64,000 nucleotides of DNA from Microvirga flocculans ATCC BAA-817 (GCF_000518665.1 NZ_JAEA01000012.1:123536-187535); one strand, 5' to 3'. Positions 26,693 to 37,939 are shown, counted from the first letter of the stretch. Program-made: numbers and translations. The notes: generated by a model not told the origin, from the letters alone.

Positions 26693-27577
26693 TCACCCCT
26701 TGCGCAAGTGCTCCACGAGCTGCCGCGCCGAGGGGGGCAAGTCCTTGAGCGAGCGGATGCACAATGTGAGGTCGCGGGCGGCCCAGGGATCTTCCAGGGC
26801 GACGGTCTGGATGGCCGTGGTGCGGGTGGCGCGGCGGGCCGTGGTCTCGGGCACGATGCCGACGCCCACGCCCGCCTCGACCATGCGGCAGACGGCGTCG
26901 AAGCTCCTGAGCTGCACCCGCAGGCGCAGGGGCTTGCCGGTCCGGCTGGCCTTGGCCGAGAGGAAGCGCTGGAGGGCGCTCGCCCGGTCGAGGCCCACGA
27001 AATCGTGCTCCAGCACCTCGGCGAAGGGGATGCTGGGGCGGGAGGCGAGGGGATGGCCCTTCGGCACCGCCAGGACGAAGCGGTCGCTGCGGAACGGGTA
27101 GGTTTCGAGCTGCCCGGTCTCGACCGTGCCCGCCACGATGCCGATATCCCCGACCCCCTCCGCGATGAGCCCCACGATCTCGTCGCTCAGGCGCTCCTCC
27201 AGGTCGATGGACACCTGGGGGTGCCCGGCGAGGAACGTGCCCAGGGCCTCCGGCAGGAACTCGGTGAGCGCATTGGTGTTGGAGAGAATCCGGATCTGGC
27301 CTGTCAGCCCGCCCGTGTAGGAGCCGAGATCCTCCCGCAGGCGCTCGGCCTGGGCCAGCAGGGCGCGGGCATGCTGTAGCAGGGTCCGCCCGGCAGGCGT
27401 CGGGGTCACGCCCGCCCGGGTGCGCAGGAGAAGGGGAGCCCCGAGGGACTTTTCCATGTTGCGGATGCGGGTGCTCGCGGCCGCCAGGGCCAGATGGGCC
27501 CGCTCGGCCCCGTGGGTGATGCTTCCCGCCTCGACCACATGCCGGAAGAGGCTCAGGTCCGTCAGATCGAATTGCAT
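26693..27577 (-). CDS. LysR family transcriptional regulator
   Basis: A 294-residue regulator. The winged helix-turn-helix is at about 1-60 (LSLFRHVVEAGSITHGAERAHLALAAAS in parts: FRHVVEAGSITHGAE, STRIRNMEKSLG), and the effector-binding domain follows (about 90-290; GQIRILSNTNALTEFLP, HDFVGLDRASAL). Targets may include the neighbouring flavin oxidase (convergent) or sdhC (divergent, 200 bases away); neither is shown. The C-terminus resembles the relic at 24998-25165, suggesting past duplication. Confidence 0.9.
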   Translation of the reverse strand: MQFDLTDLSLFRHVVEAGSITHGAERAHLALAAASTRIRNMEKSLGAPLLLRTRAGVTPTPAGRTLLQHARALLAQAERLREDLGSYTGGLTGQIRILSNTNALTEFLPEALGTFLAGHPQVSIDLEERLSDEIVGLIAEGVGDIGIVAGTVETGQLETYPFRSDRFVLAVPKGHPLASRPSIPFAEVLEHDFVGLDRASALQRFLSAKASRTGKPLRLRVQLRSFDAVCRMVEAGVGVGIVPETTARRATRTTAIQTVALEDPWAARDLTLCIRSLKDLPPSARQLVEHLRKG

Positions 27578-27778
27578 AGGTTTCCTTCGTCATTCGCGAA
27601 GGGAGATAAGAATAATTAAAAATTGCGCGGTATGCGAGCCTGAAGCATCTTCGCCGCTGACGAAGTGTGGCCCTCTGTCACCCGATTGGGCGGAAGGCGC
27701 ATTGCGGTGTTGCCGCGCATCCGATACGAACCGTTCCAAACTACGCGCGACGACCGTCGCCGACCAGGAGTGAACACC

Positions 27779-28174
27779 ATGGCTGAGGCGAAAGTGGCCC
27801 CCAGGCCCCTGTCCCCGCATCTTCAGATTTACCGGTGGAGCTGGACGATGGCGATGTCCGTCGCCCACCGCCTGACCGGCATCGCGCTTTACGGCGGCAT
27901 CGCGCTCTTCGCGATCTGGCTCGTTTGCCTCGCCGCCGGTCCCGGGGCCTTCGACGCCGTGCAGTGGTTCTTCGGCTCGCCCCTCGGCACCCTCATCCTC
28001 TTCGGCTACACCTGGATCCTCATGCACCACATGCTCGGCGGCGTGCGCCACCTCGTGTGGGATTTCGGCTACGGCATGGAGGCCGCCCAGCGGATCGGCA
28101 TGGCCCGCCTCACCCTCATCGGCTCGGTCGCGCTCACCCTCGCGATCTGGGTCGTCGCCTTCGTCGCTTTCTAA
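27779..28174 (+). CDS. sdhC: Succinate dehydrogenase cytochrome b556 subunit
   Basis: A 131-residue inner-membrane anchor of complex II that binds heme b and ubiquinone. The family motifs are RPLSPHLQIYRW (about 9-20), SVAHRLTG (about 28-35, quinone-site Ser/Arg) and HHMLGGVRHLVWD with the heme-ligand His (about 82-94). Three membrane helices are clear. The start at 27779 (MAEAKVAPRPLSPH) follows CAGGAGTG. It is the first gene of sdhCDAB. Confidence 0.95.
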   Translation: MAEAKVAPRPLSPHLQIYRWSWTMAMSVAHRLTGIALYGGIALFAIWLVCLAAGPGAFDAVQWFFGSPLGTLILFGYTWILMHHMLGGVRHLVWDFGYGMEAAQRIGMARLTLIGSVALTLAIWVVAFVAF

Positions 28175-28188
28175 AGGAGACCGGACCC

Positions 28189-28605
28189 ATGGCCGACAAC
28201 AGGGCTGATACCCGCGTTTCCATGCGCACCCCGCTCGCCCGCGTGAAGGGCCTCGGCGCCGCCGGGCACGGCGTCGAGCATTGGTGGCTCCACCGCGTCA
28301 CCGCGGTGGCGAACATCCCGCTCGTCATCGCCTTCGTGATCGTCGTGGCGGCGCTCGCCGGCTCCTCCTACCAGGACGCCATCGCCATCGTCTCGCATCC
28401 GCTCGTCGCGATCCTCCTGATCCTCGCGGTCGTCTCGGTCACCAACCACATGCGCCTCGGCATGCAGATCGTGATCGAGGACTATGTTCACGACAAGGGC
28501 CTGCGCGTCGTCGCCGTGATTGCGAACAATTTTTATGCGGCGGTCATCGCGGTCGCCTGCCTCTACGCCATCCTCAAGGTCAGCCTCGGCCGCATCCTGG
28601 TTTAA
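28189..28605 (+). CDS. sdhD: Succinate dehydrogenase hydrophobic anchor subunit
   Basis: A 138-residue second membrane anchor of complex II with three helices. RVKGLGAAGHGVEHWWLHRVTAVANIP (in parts: GLGAAGHGVEHWW, HRVTAVANIPL) is the usual alphaproteobacterial SdhD opening. TNHMRLGMQIVIEDYVHDKG holds the heme-side His. It starts 14 bases after sdhC with AAAGGAG as ribosome-binding site. Confidence 0.94.
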   Translation: MADNRADTRVSMRTPLARVKGLGAAGHGVEHWWLHRVTAVANIPLVIAFVIVVAALAGSSYQDAIAIVSHPLVAILLILAVVSVTNHMRLGMQIVIEDYVHDKGLRVVAVIANNFYAAVIAVACLYAILKVSLGRILV

Positions 28606-28617
28606 GGAACTCAACAC

Positions 28618-30441
28618 ATGGCTCAAGCAACGAACGGCGCAGCCATCAACGGCAAGGCCTACACGATCGTCGACCACACCTTCGACGTGGTGGTCGTGGG
28701 CGCGGGCGGCGCGGGCCTGCGCGCCACCGTCGGCTGCTCCCAGGCGGGCCTGCGCACCGCCTGCATCACCAAGGTGTTCCCCACCCGCTCGCACACGGTC
28801 GCGGCGCAGGGCGGCATTTCCGCCTCGCTCGGCAACATGGGGCCGGACGACTGGCGCTGGCACATGTACGACACCGTGAAGGGGTCTGACTGGCTCGGCG
28901 ACCAGGACGCTATCGAGTATCTGTGCCGCAACGCTCCCGCCGCCGTCTACGAGCTGGAGCACTGGGGCGTTCCCTTCTCCCGCACGGCGGAAGGCAAGAT
29001 CTACCAGCGCCCCTTCGGCGGCATGACCACCGAATACGGCAAGGGCACCGCGCAGCGCACCTGCGCCGCCGCCGACCGCACGGGCCATGCGATCCTGCAC
29101 ACGCTCTACGGCCAGGCGGTGCGCAACCAGACGAACTTCTTCATCGAGTATTTCGCCCTCGACCTGATGATGAACGACGAGGGCCGCTGCATCGGCGTCG
29201 TCGCGCTCAACCAGTCGACCGGCGAGATCCACCGCTTCCGCGCCCATATGACGATCCTCGCCACGGGCGGTTACGGACGCGCGTATTTCTCGGCCACCTC
29301 CGCCCATACCTGCACGGGCGACGGCAACGCCATGGTGCTGCGCGCCGGCCTGCCGCTGCAGGACATGGAGTTCGTGCAGTTCCACCCGACCGGCATCTAC
29401 GGCGCGGGCTGCCTCATCACCGAGGGCGCGCGCGGCGAGGGCGGCTATCTCACGAATTCGGAAGGCGAGCGCTTCATGGAGCGCTATGCGCCCTCCGCCA
29501 AGGACCTCGCCTCCCGTGACGTGGTCTCCCGCGCGATGACCATGGAGATCCGCGCCGGGCGCGGCGTGGGCAAGAACAAGGACCACATCTATCTCCACCT
29601 CGACCATCTCGACCCGAAGATCCTGCACGAGCGCCTGCCCGGCATCTCGGAAAGCGCGAAGATCTTCGCGGGCGTCGATGTGACGAAGGAGCCGATCCCG
29701 GTCCTGCCGACCGTGCATTACAACATGGGCGGCATCCCGACGAACTATCACGGCGAAGTGCTGACGCTTAAGAACGGCAACCCGGACACGGTGGTGCCGG
29801 GCCTGATGGCGCTCGGCGAAGCGGCCTGCGTGTCCGTGCACGGCGCGAACCGCCTGGGCTCCAACTCGCTCATCGACCTCGTGGTGTTCGGTCGCGCGGC
29901 GGGCCTGCGCTGCGCCGAAATTCTGGAGCCCAACGCGCGCCATGCGGACCTGCCGAAGAATGCCGACGAGCTCGCGCTCTCGCGCCTCGACAAGTTCCGC
30001 TACGCCAACGGCTCGACCCCGACCGCCGAGCTGCGCCTCCAGATGCAGAAGACCATGCAGAACAACTGCGCGGTGTTCCGCACCGGCGAGGTGCTGGAAG
30101 AGGGCAAGAAGCTGATCCACGACGTGTGGAACGCGGCCGCCGACATCAAGGTCACCGACCGTTCGCTCATCTGGAACACCGACCTTCTCGAGACGCTGGA
30201 GTTCGACAACCTCATCGGACAGGCGGTCGTTACCATGGAAGGCGCGGCGAACCGTCAGGAATCCCGCGGCGCCCACGCCCGCGAGGACTTCGCCGAGCGC
30301 GACGACAAGAACTGGATGAAGCACACCCTGGCCTGGCTCGACGACACCTCCCACAAGGTGACCCTCGATTACCGCCCGGTGCACACCTACACCATGTCGA
30401 ACGACATTCAGTACATCGAGCCCAAGGCTCGCGTGTACTAA
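28618..30441 (+). CDS. sdhA: Succinate dehydrogenase flavoprotein subunit
   Basis: A 607-residue catalytic subunit oxidising succinate to fumarate on the cytoplasmic face of the membrane. The FAD dinucleotide motif [12 protein letters not shown] is at about 24-35; the covalent FAD His is in [13 protein letters not shown] (about 60); [22 protein letters not shown] and the active-site Arg in [14 protein letters not shown] and [13 protein letters not shown] follow. Length is as expected. It lies 12 bases after sdhD and 14 before sdhB. Confidence 0.97.
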   Translation: MAQATNGAAINGKAYTIVDHTFDVVVVGAGGAGLRATVGCSQAGLRTACITKVFPTRSHTVAAQGGISASLGNMGPDDWRWHMYDTVKGSDWLGDQDAIEYLCRNAPAAVYELEHWGVPFSRTAEGKIYQRPFGGMTTEYGKGTAQRTCAAADRTGHAILHTLYGQAVRNQTNFFIEYFALDLMMNDEGRCIGVVALNQSTGEIHRFRAHMTILATGGYGRAYFSATSAHTCTGDGNAMVLRAGLPLQDMEFVQFHPTGIYGAGCLITEGARGEGGYLTNSEGERFMERYAPSAKDLASRDVVSRAMTMEIRAGRGVGKNKDHIYLHLDHLDPKILHERLPGISESAKIFAGVDVTKEPIPVLPTVHYNMGGIPTNYHGEVLTLKNGNPDTVVPGLMALGEAACVSVHGANRLGSNSLIDLVVFGRAAGLRCAEILEPNARHADLPKNADELALSRLDKFRYANGSTPTAELRLQMQKTMQNNCAVFRTGEVLEEGKKLIHDVWNAAADIKVTDRSLIWNTDLLETLEFDNLIGQAVVTMEGAANRQESRGAHAREDFAERDDKNWMKHTLAWLDDTSHKVTLDYRPVHTYTMSNDIQYIEPKARVY

Positions 30442-30455
30442 GGAAGACAGCAACG

Positions 30456-31238
30456 ATGGCTCAGTTCACTCTTCCCAAGAACTCCCAGTATACCGAAGGC
30501 AAGTCCTGGCCGAAGCCGGCCGGCGCCACGAACGTCCAGGAATTCCGCATCTACCGCTGGAACCCGGACGATGGCGCCAATCCGCGCATCGACACCTACT
30601 ATGTCGATCGCGACGATTGCGGCCCGATGGTTCTCGATGCGCTTCTGTGGATCAAGAACAACGTCGACTCGACGCTGACCTTCCGCCGCTCCTGCCGCGA
30701 GGGCATCTGCGGCTCCTGCGCCATGAACATCATGGGCGGCAACACGCTGGCCTGCACGCTCGGCATCGACGATTGCGGCGACGGCGCGATCAAGATCTAT
30801 CCGCTGCCGCACATGCCGGTGTTGAAGGATCTGGTGCCGGACCTCACGAGCTTCTTCGCCCAGCACGCCTCCATCGAGCCCTGGCTGCAGACGGAGACGG
30901 CGGAGCCGGAGACCGAGTGGCGCCAGACGCCGGAGGACCGCTCCAAGCTCGACGGGCTCTACGAGTGCATTCTCTGCGCCTGCTGCACCACCTCCTGCCC
31001 GAGCTACTGGTGGAACGGCGACCGGTTCTTGGGCCCCGCGGCCCTGCTCCAGGCCTATCGCTGGCTCATCGACAGCCGCGACGAGAACACGGGCGAGCGC
31101 CTGGACAACCTGCATGATCCGTTCCGGCTCTATCGCTGCCACACGATCATGAACTGCGCGAACACCTGCCCCAAGGGCCTGAATCCGGCGAAGGCCATTG
31201 CCGAGATCAAGAAGATGATGGTCGCGCGCGCCGTTTGA
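30456..31238 (+). CDS. sdhB: Succinate dehydrogenase iron-sulfur subunit
   Basis: A 260-residue electron-transfer subunit with all three cluster motifs: 2Fe-2S in [21 protein letters not shown] (given in parts: CREGICGSC...NTLAC, about 80-101), 4Fe-4S in [12 protein letters not shown] (about 172-183) and 3Fe-4S in [17 protein letters not shown] (about 225-241). It passes electrons from SdhA to quinone. The start at 30456 follows AAGGAAGACAG. A terminator at 31261 closes the operon. Confidence 0.97.
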   Translation: MAQFTLPKNSQYTEGKSWPKPAGATNVQEFRIYRWNPDDGANPRIDTYYVDRDDCGPMVLDALLWIKNNVDSTLTFRRSCREGICGSCAMNIMGGNTLACTLGIDDCGDGAIKIYPLPHMPVLKDLVPDLTSFFAQHASIEPWLQTETAEPETEWRQTPEDRSKLDGLYECILCACCTTSCPSYWWNGDRFLGPAALLQAYRWLIDSRDENTGERLDNLHDPFRLYRCHTIMNCANTCPKGLNPAKAIAEIKKMMVARAV

Positions 31239-31260
31239 GGCGTCTTCGCAACACATCCCC

Positions 31261-31286
31261 AAAAGGCGCCTCGTGCGCCTTTTTTT
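31261..31286 (+). terminator. Rho-independent terminator after sdhB
   Basis: Stem AAAAGGCGC (31261-31269) with GCGCCTTTT (31275-31283), 5-base loop, continuing into a run of T. It ends the sdhCDAB transcript. Confidence 0.9.
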
Positions 31287-31405
31287 GTGGGCCGCGATCC
31301 CATATGTCGAAGCCAGAATAAAGTTGGCCTGGGTTCATATTCCTTCCTGTAGCCTGGGTTGAATCGGGACCCGTCCGGGTGGACGGCCTGCATGCGAGGA
31401 CGACG

Positions 31406-31993
31406 ATGACGAAGCCCCTCTGGCTCACGATTGCTGTGATCTCTTCCGCGCTCGCCCTCGGCGCGTGCTCCTCGACCCGCCTCGGCGGCGCTCCGGTCCG
31501 GAGCGCGGCGGCGGCCCCCATCACCGAGGCTCCCCCTGTCGAGGCGGTGCCGTCCGGCCCCATCGAGGCCAGCCCGCTGCCGCCCGTCGCCGGTGCTCCC
31601 GTCGCTCCCAACCTGACGGAACCTCCGGCCGGAGGCACGGACATCGCGGGCCTGCCGCCCGCGCCTCCGCCGCCGACCGTGGCCGCGCCTGCGCCCGCGC
31701 CGGTTGCGGTGCCCTCCAGCCGCACCGCCATCGTCGGCAACTGGAACGCCCAGACCTCCGGCGGCAGCTGCCGCATCCAGCTCTCCAGCAGCCCGGCCCT
31801 CGACCTCTACCGGGCCTCGGCCACCGCTTGCGCCAACAAGGACCTGTCCAAGGTCAATGCCTGGGATTACCGCGACGGCGAGGTCTATCTCTACCAGACC
31901 GGCGGCGCCGTCGCCGCGCGCCTGCGCGGCTCGTCCTCATCGCTCAGCGGCGTGATCGCCAAGTCCGGCGCTCCCCTGTCGCTCTCGCGCTGA
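31406..31993 (+). CDS. AprI/Inh (Omp10-like) outer-membrane lipoprotein
   Basis: A 195-residue lipoprotein. The lipobox ALGACSS places the modified Cys near residue 21. A Pro/Ala-rich spacer (about 40-110) precedes a C-terminal AprI/Inh-type barrel: VGNWNAQTSGGSCRIQLSS, YRASATACANKDLSKVNAWDYR, and LSGVIAKSGAPLSLSR. Inh proteins inhibit metalloproteases; Brucella Omp10-type lipoproteins share the fold without known inhibitory activity. The two Cys (in GGSCRI and TACANK) could form the family disulfide. No protease gene is nearby, so a surface lipoprotein role is more likely. Confidence 0.82.
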   Translation: MTKPLWLTIAVISSALALGACSSTRLGGAPVRSAAAAPITEAPPVEAVPSGPIEASPLPPVAGAPVAPNLTEPPAGGTDIAGLPPAPPPPTVAAPAPAPVAVPSSRTAIVGNWNAQTSGGSCRIQLSSSPALDLYRASATACANKDLSKVNAWDYRDGEVYLYQTGGAVAARLRGSSSSLSGVIAKSGAPLSLSR

Positions 31994-32068
31994 GTTCCGA
32001 AGAGCGCGGCAGTCCATTCAGGCGCAAGCCGTTTGCGCTGAAGGCACGAGAGGCGTATCGATCATCCC

Positions 32069-33262
32069 GTGAACGACACCTCCTTTTCCTCGCCTCTCTC
32101 CATCACGGCCCGGTACAACGCCCTGGTCACGTCGGGCGCCATCGAGCGCGATCCCGCGCAGGTGGCGCTGCTCCGGCGGCTCGAGGCGCTGGCCGAAAGC
32201 CTCGCCAATCACCGGCTCGCCCGCAAGCCCAGCGCGCTCGGCTGGCTCTTCGGCAAAAAGAGCGCCGCGCCGCCGCAGGGGCTCTATGTCTGGGGCTCGG
32301 TCGGGCGCGGCAAGACCATGCTGATGGACCTCTTCTTCGAGGCGCTGACCGTGCGGCGCAAGCGCCGGGTCCATTTTCACGCCTTCATGGCCGATGTGCA
32401 CGAGCGGATCCACGAGTACCGGCAGAAGCTGAAGAGCGGGAAGGTCGCGGGCGACGATCCCATCGCGCCCGTGGCGGAGGCGCTGGCGCAGGAAGCCTGG
32501 GTGCTCTGCTTCGACGAGTTCACCGTCACCGACATCGCCGACGCCATGATCCTGGGGCGGCTGTTCACGGCCCTCTTCGCCCATGGGGTCGTGGTGGTGG
32601 CGACCTCCAACGTGGAGCCGGAACGGCTCTACGAGGGCGGCCTAAACCGGTCGCTCTTCCTGCCCTTCATCGGGCTCCTGCAGGAGCGGATGGCGGTGGT
32701 GAAGCTCGAGTCCCGCACGGATTTCCGGCTGGAGAAGCTCGCGGGCAGCCCGGTTTTCTACACCCCGGCGGACAACCACGCCCATCTTGCCTTGAGCCGC
32801 GCCTTCAGGAGCCTTACGGGCCGGGATCACGGCAACCCCGTGACCCTGACCGTCAAGGGCCATCCGGTGGAGGTGCCGCAGGCGGCGGGCGGGGTGGCCC
32901 GCCTCTCCTTCGCGGATCTCTGCTCCAAGCCGCTCGGAGCCGCCGATTACCTCGCCGTGGCCGAGGAGTTCCATACAATCATCCTCGAGAACATCCCGAA
33001 GATGACCTTCGAGCGCCGCAACGAGGCGAAGCGCTTCATCATGCTGGTCGATGCCCTCTACGACGCCCATGTGAAGCTTCTGGCCTCCGCCGAGAGCGAA
33101 GTGCACGCGCTTTATCATGCCGATACGGGCCGCGAGGCCTTCGAGTTCGACCGCACCGTCTCGCGCCTGATCGAGATGCGCTCCGAGGAATATCTCGCCC
33201 TGCCGCATGGCCGGTCGGATTCGGAAGCCTCCGGCAGCACGACGGGGCTCGCCGAGACCTGA
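32069..33262 (+). CDS. zapE: AFG1-like cell-division ATPase ZapE
   Basis: A 397-residue P-loop ATPase. Walker A is GSVGRGKTMLMDLFF (about 73-87), Walker B is VLCFDEFTVTDIADAM (about 140-155), and VVATSNVEPERLYEGGLNRSLFLPFI (in parts: ATSNVEPERLY, RSLFLPFI) is the AFG1 family stretch. In E. coli ZapE acts at the division ring; the mitochondrial relative handles respiratory-chain subunits. Its place between sdh and mdh is conserved in many Hyphomicrobiales. The start is a GTG at 32069. Confidence 0.9.
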   Translation: MNDTSFSSPLSITARYNALVTSGAIERDPAQVALLRRLEALAESLANHRLARKPSALGWLFGKKSAAPPQGLYVWGSVGRGKTMLMDLFFEALTVRRKRRVHFHAFMADVHERIHEYRQKLKSGKVAGDDPIAPVAEALAQEAWVLCFDEFTVTDIADAMILGRLFTALFAHGVVVVATSNVEPERLYEGGLNRSLFLPFIGLLQERMAVVKLESRTDFRLEKLAGSPVFYTPADNHAHLALSRAFRSLTGRDHGNPVTLTVKGHPVEVPQAAGGVARLSFADLCSKPLGAADYLAVAEEFHTIILENIPKMTFERRNEAKRFIMLVDALYDAHVKLLASAESEVHALYHADTGREAFEFDRTVSRLIEMRSEEYLALPHGRSDSEASGSTTGLAET

Positions 33263-33270
33263 GGCGGCTC

Positions 33271-33322
33271 AAGCATCGGACGAGAAAGTGGACTTGCACT
33301 TTTGGGATCGAATCCGATGCTT
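33271..33322. repeat. Nested extragenic palindrome between convergent genes
   Basis: Perfect outer arms AAGCATCGGA (33271-33280) and TCCGATGCTT (33313-33322) enclose an inner stem AAAGTG (33285-33290) with CACTTT (33297-33302). It separates convergent zapE and the Nramp gene and may serve as a two-way terminator. Similar elements are scattered in Hyphomicrobiales genomes. Confidence 0.7.
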
Positions 33323-33327
33323 TCTTC

Positions 33328-34635
33328 TCAGCCGAGGAACAGGCTCGCAAGAAGAGCGATGACGGCGAGGCCCATGAGCCCCGTCGCGCCCCAACCGGCC
33401 CAGGCGAGCCAGGTCCGCACCGTATAGTCGCCCAGTACCCGCCTGCTGGTGACGATGCCCATCATCATGCCCATGATGGGGGCCGCCGCGATGCCGTTGA
33501 AGACGGCGCTCCAGAGAAGCAGCTTGATCGGGTCGATGCCGGACAGGGCGAGCAGGATCCCCAGGGATGTCGCGCCGCCGAGGATCAGGTAGAAGCCGCG
33601 CGCTTCGACCACGGTGAGCTCCAGGCTGTTGCGCCAGCCGAACGCATCCGCCACCGCGTAAGCCGCGGAGCCCGCGAGCACCGGCACGGCGAGCAGGCCA
33701 GTGCCGATGATCCCCATGGCGAAAACGGCGAAGGTGAAGGGGCCCGCGATGGGCCGCAGGGCCTCGGCCGCTTCCGACGCGGTCTGGATATCCGTGACGC
33801 CGCTCTTGTGCAGGGTGGCGGCGGTCGTGACGATGATGAAGAAGGCGACGAGGTTGGAGAAGACCATCCCGATCCAGGTATCGACGCCGATCTCCCAGAG
33901 CCGCGCCTTGGCCCGCTCCGGCGAGCGCGAGAAGCTGTGGAGATGCCCGAGCTTCTCCTCCTCCACCTCCTCGGCCGCCTGCCAGAAGAACAGGTAGGGG
34001 CTGATGGTGGTGCCCAGGATGGCGACCACGAGAAACCAGTAATCGGCGTTCGACGAGAATCGCGGCAGGAAGGTCGCGGCAAAGACCTCCGCCCAGGGCA
34101 CATGAACGCTGAAGGCCGCCGCCACATAGGCGAAGAGAACCAAGGTCAGGCTCTTGAGGTAGGGCGCGTAGCGGCGATACGAGATAAAGACCTGGAGCAC
34201 GAGGCAGAGCAGGCCGAAGGCGGCGGCATAGACATGAGCCGGACCGCCGGCGAGCATCCGCAGGGCTTCTCCCATGGCGGCCAAGTCCGCCGCGAGATTG
34301 ACGATGTTGGCCGCGCATAGCAGGGCGACCAGCGCCAGCACGAAAGGGCGCGGATAGATCGCCCACGCATTGGCGACAATCCCCCGCCCCGTGATCGCGC
34401 CGATCCGGGCGCTGACGGTCTGGATCGCCACCATGAAGGGTGTGGTCAGGAACACCGTCCACAAGAGGCCGAACCCCGTCTGGGCCCCGGCCTGGGAATA
34501 GGTCGCGATTCCGCTGGGATCGTCATCCGCCGCGCCCGTGATCAGGCCAGGGCCGAGCAGGTTGGCCAGGGACCTGCGATGCCGCGACGAGCTTGGGTGC
34601 TTGCTCCCCGGGTGCTTGGGCGGAGATTTCGCCAC
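33328..34635 (-). CDS. Nramp-related divalent metal transporter
   Basis: A 435-residue membrane transporter with about 11 helices. TM1 reads GPGLITGAADDDPSG and TM6 reads GTTISPYLFFWQAAEE. Canonical Nramp proteins have DPGN in TM1 and MPH in TM6; here the selectivity Met is Ser. Relatives with this change have been linked to magnesium or other non-transition metals, so Mn/Fe uptake should not be assumed. A GTG at 34635 preceded by GAGAGG is the preferred start; an ATG at 34698 gives a longer, Arg-rich N-terminus. Confidence 0.82.
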   Translation of the reverse strand: MAKSPPKHPGSKHPSSSRHRRSLANLLGPGLITGAADDDPSGIATYSQAGAQTGFGLLWTVFLTTPFMVAIQTVSARIGAITGRGIVANAWAIYPRPFVLALVALLCAANIVNLAADLAAMGEALRMLAGGPAHVYAAAFGLLCLVLQVFISYRRYAPYLKSLTLVLFAYVAAAFSVHVPWAEVFAATFLPRFSSNADYWFLVVAILGTTISPYLFFWQAAEEVEEEKLGHLHSFSRSPERAKARLWEIGVDTWIGMVFSNLVAFFIIVTTAATLHKSGVTDIQTASEAAEALRPIAGPFTFAVFAMGIIGTGLLAVPVLAGSAAYAVADAFGWRNSLELTVVEARGFYLILGGATSLGILLALSGIDPIKLLLWSAVFNGIAAAPIMGMMMGIVTSRRVLGDYTVRTWLAWAGWGATGLMGLAVIALLASLFLG

Positions 34636-34866
34636 GTGGACCTCTCGGCGGTTGCTCTCGGCAGGGACGGAACGTCGGATCGATCCCGGGATGGCCAATC
34701 CGCCGGCGGACCGATGCGCCAGTAGGCGCGATGCAGGAGGGCCGCGTCAAGCTGGCTTGATCCTGGCGCCGCCGGCGTCCCGATGGTATCGATACGGCGA
34801 TCGCCTCAATCCTGGAATGCGGTCGGGCCGAGCCGGTCCCGATCCTCCCGTAGCCGGGCCGAAGTC

Positions 34867-35475
34867 ATGAAGAATGTGCGCCATACGGTGCCGGTGGACG
34901 TGCAGCTCCTGAACATCGCGGCCGATCAGCTGCGCCGCCACGGCCCCCGCCACGTGACCGTGGTCGGCATCGCCGATGCCGCCGGCATGACCCATGCCAA
35001 TGTCTACCGCTACTTCGCCAACAAGGGCGCCCTCATCGACGCAGTGGCCGGCCAATGGCTGCGGCAGATGGAAGCCATCATCGCCGAGATCGCGGATTCC
35101 CCCGACCCCGCCGACGACAAGCTCGAACGCCTGATCCAGGCCTGGGCGCGCGCCCACCGGGACCTGCTGAAGCAGGACCGGCACCTCTTCGATGTCTATT
35201 GCACCGCCACCGAAACTTCGCGCTCCCTTGTCCGCAAGCACCGGGCGCGGATGCGCCAGCTCATCGAGCGGGTCCTGGACGAGGGCATCGTCACGGGCAA
35301 GTTCGACCCCCGGGACCGGGAGAAGGCCCACGCCTTCATCAGCGACGCGGTCTACCGCTTCATCAACCCCCTGACCGTCCGCCTGGACGCGGACGTTCCG
35401 CAGGACATCCTCGACCAGCGCCTCGCCACGATGATCCGCGTAGTCTTGAGGGCTCTGGCCAATGGAAGCGTGTAG
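34867..35475 (+). CDS. TetR family transcriptional regulator
   Basis: A 202-residue regulator. The N-terminal helix-turn-helix is at about 12-58 (VTVVGIADAAGMTHANVYRYFANKGAL in parts: GIADAAGMTHANVYRYF), followed by an alpha-helical ligand domain (RAHRDLLKQDRHLFDVYC, HAFISDAVYRFINPL) of the TetR_C type. The start at 34867 (MKNVRHTVPV) was chosen because the upstream frame is low-complexity. Targets are unknown; it is divergent from the Nramp-like gene and precedes mdh. Confidence 0.88.
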   Translation: MKNVRHTVPVDVQLLNIAADQLRRHGPRHVTVVGIADAAGMTHANVYRYFANKGALIDAVAGQWLRQMEAIIAEIADSPDPADDKLERLIQAWARAHRDLLKQDRHLFDVYCTATETSRSLVRKHRARMRQLIERVLDEGIVTGKFDPRDREKAHAFISDAVYRFINPLTVRLDADVPQDILDQRLATMIRVVLRALANGSV

Positions 35476-35606
35476 CGTTAGTTACAAATTTCAAAAAATG
35501 TAACAGGAAAATCCTCTGCCTCTCGGCCGGTCCAAGCGCCTGTAATGCAAAAGTATTTTCCAACGGTTAAGCTTGAGCGCCAGGCCGCGAAAGCGCAAAG
35601 CCTTGA

Positions 35607-36668
<1,062 letters not shown>

Positions 36669-36687
36669 AATAACCTCAGGACGTCAT

Positions 36688-36707
36688 GGCCGGGCTCCGT
36701 CCCGGCC
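36688..36707 (+). repeat. Hairpin repeat between mdh and sucC
   Basis: A perfect 7-bp stem, GGCCGGG (36688-36694) with CCCGGCC (36701-36707), preceded by GTCAT. The same GTCATGGCCGGG opening recurs at 43519. There is no T tract, so it is a REP-type element or weak attenuator. Confidence 0.55.
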
Positions 36708-36742
36708 TTCACGCCTTCAACCGCAGCCGCGGAGACAAACGA

Positions 36743-37939
36743 ATGAACATCCATGAATATCAAGGCAAAGCCATTCTGAAGGAGTTCGGGCTGCCGGTCT
36801 CCCGCGGCAAGGCCATCTTCTCCGCCGACGAGGCGGAAGCCGCCGCCAAGGAACTCGGCGGTCCACTCTGGGTCGTGAAGTCCCAGATCCACGCGGGCGG
36901 CCGCGGCAAGGGCAAGTTCAAGGAAGCCGCCGCCGGCGAGAAGGGCGGCGTGCGCCTCGCCAAGTCCGTGGACGAGGTGAAGGAATTCGCCAAGCAGATG
37001 CTCGGCAACACCCTCGTCACGATCCAGACGGGCGAGGCCGGCAAGCAGGTCAACCGCCTCTACATCGAGGACGGCTCGGACATCGAGAAGGAATTCTACC
37101 TCTCCATGCTCGTCGACCGCGAGACCGGCCGCGTGGCCTTCGTCGTCTCGACGGAAGGCGGCATGGACATCGAGCAGGTCGCCCACGACACCCCTGAGAA
37201 GATCCTGACCTTCTCGGTCGATCCGGCCACGGGCGTCCAGGCCTTCCACGGCCGCAAGGTCGCCCAGGCGCTCGGCCTCAAGGGCCCGCTTGCCAAGGAG
37301 GCCGAAGACCTCACCGCCAAGCTCTACGCCGCCTTCACGGCCAAGGACATGAGCATGCTGGAGATCAACCCGCTCATCGTCACAAAGGACGGGCACCTCA
37401 AGTGCCTGGATGCGAAGATCTCCTTCGACTCCAACGCGCTCTACCGTCACCCTGAGATCGTCGAACTGCGCGACATCACGGAAGAGGACGAGAAGGAGAT
37501 CGAGGCCTCGAAATACGACCTCGCCTATATCGCGCTGGACGGCACCATCGGCTGCATGGTCAACGGCGCGGGCCTCGCCATGGCGACCCTCGACATCATC
37601 AAGCTCTACGGCGAGGAGCCGGCGAACTTCCTCGATGTCGGCGGCGGCGCGTCCGAGGAAAAGGTGACGGCGGCGTTCAAGATCATCACCGCCGACCCGA
37701 ACGTGAAGGGCATCCTCGTCAACATCTTCGGCGGCATCATGAAGTGTGACGTCATCGCGCGCGGCGTGCTCGCGGCCGTGAAGGCGGTGGGCCTCCAGGT
37801 TCCGCTGGTGGTGCGCCTCGAGGGTACCAACGTCGAAGAGGGCAAGAAGATCATCCGCGAATCCGGCCTCAACGTGATCCCGGCGGACGACCTCGACGAC
37901 GCCGCCCAGAAGATCGTGAACGCAGTTCGGGGCGTTTGA
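36743..37939 (+). CDS. sucC: Succinyl-CoA synthetase beta subunit (ADP-forming)
   Basis: A 398-residue subunit that with SucD converts succinyl-CoA to succinate, making ATP. The opening [19 protein letters not shown] (about 1-19), the ATP-grasp segment [14 protein letters not shown] (about 46-59), MLEINPLIV (about 206) and the C-terminal [12 protein letters not shown] (about 330) are all present. The start at 36743 follows GGAGACAAACGA. The stop TGA (37937-37939) overlaps the ATG of the orphan ORF that separates sucC from sucD here. Confidence 0.97.
   Translation: MNIHEYQGKAILKEFGLPVSRGKAIFSADEAEAAAKELGGPLWVVKSQIHAGGRGKGKFKEAAAGEKGGVRLAKSVDEVKEFAKQMLGNTLVTIQTGEAGKQVNRLYIEDGSDIEKEFYLSMLVDRETGRVAFVVSTEGGMDIEQVAHDTPEKILTFSVDPATGVQAFHGRKVAQALGLKGPLAKEAEDLTAKLYAAFTAKDMSMLEINPLIVTKDGHLKCLDAKISFDSNALYRHPEIVELRDITEEDEKEIEASKYDLAYIALDGTIGCMVNGAGLAMATLDIIKLYGEEPANFLDVGGGASEEKVTAAFKIITADPNVKGILVNIFGGIMKCDVIARGVLAAVKAVGLQVPLVVRLEGTNVEEGKKIIRESGLNVIPADDLDDAAQKIVNAVRGV

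Noticed and set aside
35481..35504. GTTACA/TGTAAC inverted repeat after the TetR gene, as an operator for mdh
   Set aside because: The arms are only 6 bp, it lies about 200 bases before mdh, and it resembles the ScfR half-site too loosely to claim.
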